Assembly (NCBI RefSeq): GCF_002979555.1
Contig: NZ_PCOZ01000007.1
Location: forward strand, 140,539 to 204,538
Source of the DNA: Pseudomonas sp. MYb60
GTDB lineage: Bacteria; Pseudomonadota; Gammaproteobacteria; Pseudomonadales; Pseudomonadaceae
Reading direction: 5' to 3'
DNA: 64,000 bases
In this document: piece after piece, positions 61,389-64,000 of the stretch
Numbering within the stretch: the stretch's first letter is position 1
Layout of the letters: each line of letters opens with the position of its first letter
Translations under genes and position numbers: made by a program
The notes under the pieces: generated by a model
Told to the model about the DNA's origin: nothing
The model's database searches: none
The model's input: the letters and a program-made list of their open reading frames with translations, nothing else

Positions 61389-63515
61389 ATGCTCGAGCAG
61401 GCTCAACGCGTCCTCAAGGACATCTTCGGCTACGACAGTTTTCGTGGCCGCCAGGGTGCGATCATTGAGCGCGTGGCCAGTGGCGGTGACGCGCTGGTCT
61501 TGATGCCTACCGGCGGCGGCAAATCCCTGTGTTTCCAGGTGCCCGCGTTGCTGCGCAATGGCCTGGCCGTGGTGGTGTCGCCCCTGATCGCTTTGATGGA
61601 CGACCAGGTGGCCACCCTCGAAGAACTTGGCGTCGCTGCGGCTTCCCTGAACTCCACCCTGAGCCCCGAGCAGCAGCGCGACCTGGCCGCACGGATCAAG
61701 CGCGGTGAAGTAAAAATGCTTTACCTGGCCCCCGAGCGCCTGGTGCAGCCCCGCATGCTGGCGTTTCTGCAGAGTCTGGAAATCGCCCTGTTCGCCATCG
61801 ACGAAGCCCACTGCGTGTCGCAATGGGGTCACGATTTCCGTCGCGAGTACCTGCAACTGGGGCAATTGGCCGAGTTGTTCCCCGATGTGCCGCGCATTGC
61901 CCTGACCGCCACCGCCGACAAGCGCACCCGTGAAGAAATCGTCGAGCGCCTGCACCTGCAGAACGCCGAGCGCTTCCTGTCGAGCTTCGACCGTCCCAAC
62001 ATTTTCTACCGCATTGTCCCGAAGGAGCAGCCACGCAAGCAATTGCTGGCGTTTCTTTCCGAGCGGCGCAGCGATGCAGGCATTGTCTACTGCCTGTCAC
62101 GCAAGAAGGTCGATGAAGTGGCGGCGTTCCTGTGCGAGCAGGGCTACCCGGCGCTGCCGTATCACGCCGGCCTGCCCAACGAAACGCGCTCGGCGCACCA
62201 GAAGCGCTTCCTCAATGAGGAGGGCCTGATCATGGTGGCGACCATTGCCTTCGGCATGGGCATCGACAAATCCAACGTGCGTTTCGTGGCGCACATGGAC
62301 CTGCCCAAATCCCTTGAGGCGTACTACCAGGAGACCGGTCGCGCCGGCCGTGATGGCCTGCCGGCGGACGCGTGGATGGTCTACGGCCTGCAGGACGTGG
62401 TGATGCTCAAGCAGATGCTGCAGAACTCCGAAGGTGACGAGCGCCACAAACGCCTGGAGCAGCACAAGCTCGATGCCATGCTGTCGCTGTGCGAAGAGAC
62501 CCGCTGCCGTCGCCAGACCCTGCTGGCGTACTTCGATGAAGACATGCCCGAGCCCTGTGGCCACTGCGACAACTGCACCGACGGCGTACAGACCTGGGAT
62601 GCCACCGAACCCGCGCGCCAGGGGTTGTCTGCGATCTACCGCACCGGCCAGCGTTACGGTGTCGGGCACCTGGTGGATGTGTTGCTCGGCAAGGACAACG
62701 AAAAAGTCCGCAGCTTTGGCCACGAGAAACTCTCGGTCTACGGTGTCGGCAAGGCCCGCGCCGAGGGTGAGTGGCGTTCGCTGTTCCGGCAGATGGTCGC
62801 CCGTGGCCTGGTGGATATCGATATCGAAGGCTTCGGCGGCCTGCGCCTGAACGACAGCTGCCGGCCGTTGCTCAAGGGCGAAGTCAGCCTGGAGCTGCGT
62901 CGCGACCTCAAGCCACAGACGACTGCCAAGACCAGCACCAGCCAGGCCAGCCAACTGGTGCGTGGCGAAGAGCGCGAACAATGGGAAGCGCTGCGTACCC
63001 TGCGGCGCAAACTGGCCCAGGAGCACAGCGTGCCGCCTTACGTCATCTTCCCCGACTCCACGTTGCTGGAGATGCTGCGCGAACAGCCTACGACGATGTC
63101 GGAAATGGCCCGGGTCAGTGGTGTGGGCGCACGCAAGCTGGAGCGTTACGGCCATGCGTTCCTCGAAGTCCTTGGCGGGCAGGCCGAGGCGCCGAAGGAA
63201 GTGGCTGATATCCGTCATGAACTGATCAGCCTGGCGCGCGCCGGCATGACCCCGATCCAGATTGCCGGCCAGTTGCAGTGCTCGGAGAAGAACGTCTACA
63301 CCTTGCTGGCCGAGTCCATCGGCCAACAACAGCTGTCCCTGGAGCAGGCTCTGGATTTGCCGGAAGACCTGCTGGGCGAAATCCAGGATGCGTTCCTCGA
63401 CGGAGAGGGCGAACTGCCAGCTGTTGCGGAGATTGCACCGCTGTTTACCGGGCGTGTGCCTGAAGGGGTTCTGTACTGCGTTCGCGCCGCTTTGCAGTCG
63501 GAATTCGAAATTTAG
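61389..63515 (+). CDS. recQ: ATP-dependent DNA helicase RecQ with C-terminal extension
   Basis: The 708-residue protein has RecQ motifs: Walker A TGGGKS (Lys45), [14 protein letters not shown], and GRAGRDGLP; the zinc-binding cysteines ([14 protein letters not shown]); a winged-helix RQC; and HRDC near 525-590. About 100 residues after HRDC ([27 protein letters not shown] and on) form the HTH_40-type domain, absent from E. coli RecQ (about 610 residues) but usual in Pseudomonas. GGAG lies eight bases before the ATG at 61389; the frame to 61239 is rejected. Confidence 0.94.
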   Translation: MLEQAQRVLKDIFGYDSFRGRQGAIIERVASGGDALVLMPTGGGKSLCFQVPALLRNGLAVVVSPLIALMDDQVATLEELGVAAASLNSTLSPEQQRDLAARIKRGEVKMLYLAPERLVQPRMLAFLQSLEIALFAIDEAHCVSQWGHDFRREYLQLGQLAELFPDVPRIALTATADKRTREEIVERLHLQNAERFLSSFDRPNIFYRIVPKEQPRKQLLAFLSERRSDAGIVYCLSRKKVDEVAAFLCEQGYPALPYHAGLPNETRSAHQKRFLNEEGLIMVATIAFGMGIDKSNVRFVAHMDLPKSLEAYYQETGRAGRDGLPADAWMVYGLQDVVMLKQMLQNSEGDERHKRLEQHKLDAMLSLCEETRCRRQTLLAYFDEDMPEPCGHCDNCTDGVQTWDATEPARQGLSAIYRTGQRYGVGHLVDVLLGKDNEKVRSFGHEKLSVYGVGKARAEGEWRSLFRQMVARGLVDIDIEGFGGLRLNDSCRPLLKGEVSLELRRDLKPQTTAKTSTSQASQLVRGEEREQWEALRTLRRKLAQEHSVPPYVIFPDSTLLEMLREQPTTMSEMARVSGVGARKLERYGHAFLEVLGGQAEAPKEVADIRHELISLARAGMTPIQIAGQLQCSEKNVYTLLAESIGQQQLSLEQALDLPEDLLGEIQDAFLDGEGELPAVAEIAPLFTGRVPEGVLYCVRAALQSEFEI

Positions 63516-63589
63516 TACGCCAATTACGACAATGTAACGAATCAGTACAGAGCAGCGCTTGCCTGTTGGCAGGGCTCATGCTTAGCTGA

Positions 63590-63600
63590 CTAATAATTAG
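63590..63600. promoter_or_regulatory. possible operator CTAAT-A-ATTAG before the MarR-type gene
   Basis: CTAATAATTAG has perfect 5-bp inverted arms around one A and sits 37 bases before the MarR start. SlyA/MarR proteins favour A+T-rich palindromes of this kind, so autoregulation is possible. Not tested. Confidence 0.35.
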
Positions 63601-63636
63601 CCACACTTTGTTTTCAGTCTAAATCATGAGTTTTTT

Positions 63637-64000
63637 ATGCCGTTAACCGATCAACACCGTTTTGGCATGCAGTTGGCGCAAATGTCCCGAGGTTGGCGCG
63701 CCGAGCTGGATCGCCGCCTGGCGGGGCTGGGCTTGTCCCAGGCGCGCTGGCTGGTGCTGCTGCACCTGGCGCGTTTCGAGGAAGCACCTACTCAGCGCGA
63801 GCTGGCGCAGAGTGTTGGCGTCGAAGGGCCCACTCTGGCCCGCTTGCTGGACAGTCTGGAAGGCCAGGGCCTGGTGCAACGCCAAGCCGTGGTGGAAGAC
63901 CGTCGCGCCAAGCGCATCCTGTTGTGTGACACCGCGCGACCTTTGATCGATCAGATTGAGACCATTGCCACCCAGTTGCGCAGCGAACTGTTCGTGGGCG
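63637..64000 (+). CDS. MarR/SlyA-family regulator (3' end outside window)
   Basis: The first 121 residues are present. They include helices starting DQHRFGMQLAQMSRGWRAELDRRL, the winged helix with PTQRELAQSVGVEGPTLARLLDSLEGQGLVQR and the wing VVEDRRAKRILLCDTARPL. This is the SlyA-like branch. The gene runs off the window edge before its C-terminal helices end. Confidence 0.88.
   Translation, partial: MPLTDQHRFGMQLAQMSRGWRAELDRRLAGLGLSQARWLVLLHLARFEEAPTQRELAQSVGVEGPTLARLLDSLEGQGLVQRQAVVEDRRAKRILLCDTARPLIDQIETIATQLRSELFVG

Overview
The window is 64 kb of bacterial chromosome that reads as Pseudomonas, most likely the P. fluorescens group. The grounds are dense G+C-rich coding, an OprD-family porin, the guanidinobutyrase/GbuR locus with its transporters, a PA1414-type small protein, a CbrA-like sensor kinase fused to a transporter, and many extragenic REP palindromes of the GGGAGGGGGCTTGC and GAGCTTGCTCGCGA types. 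No tRNA, rRNA, CRISPR array, insertion sequence or complete prophage was seen.

Region by region. 1-4371 is a compact, visibly more A+T-rich accessory cluster: an enzyme with the architecture and metal ligands of the N-nitrosourea synthase SznF (heme-oxygenase-like diiron domain plus C-terminal cupin), a Rieske [2Fe-2S] protein, an MFS exporter and an ATP-grasp ligase in one minus-strand operon, met tail to tail by an Lrp/AsnC regulator. This is the most interesting system in the window. 4.6-12.6 kb holds a LysR/isochorismatase-like hydrolase/EntS-like MFS group, an OprD porin, a mechanosensitive channel and a DEAD-box helicase. 12.6-18.7 kb holds small exported and envelope proteins, an S1-type RNA-binding protein, a truncated MFS gene beside an intact LysR gene, a PA1414-like 40-aa ORF and one unrecognised protein. 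18.9-24.3 kb is the guanidinobutyrate locus (SSS and NCS1 transporters, NTF2-like protein, gbuA, divergent gbuR).

24.3-31.2 kb carries housekeeping genes: DTW-domain tRNA modification, cysM, rlmD, relA, mazG and a DUF2058 gene. 31.2-39.2 kb has a DUF3108 protein, purM-purN, a DUF2066 protein, a PerM-type permease, hda and two tandem NlpC/P60 lipoproteins. 39.3-48.6 kb is a ten-gene cobalamin operon behind a B12 riboswitch, covering corrin adenosylation, a,c-amidation, aminopropanol attachment and nucleotide-loop assembly. Nearly all its junctions overlap, and a REP doublet has become the 3' end of cobB.

48.6-54.2 kb has a MarR/MFS pair with two copies of one palindromic operator, a 39-aa membrane ORF, a glutathione-peroxidase-like protein, a FadL porin, a degenerate lysozyme-like protein and small proteins. 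54.2-64 kb has a DnaA-box cluster, a Sel1-like small protein, rmuC, the SSS-fused hybrid histidine kinase, YbaN- and YecA-type proteins, recQ and a MarR gene cut by the window edge.
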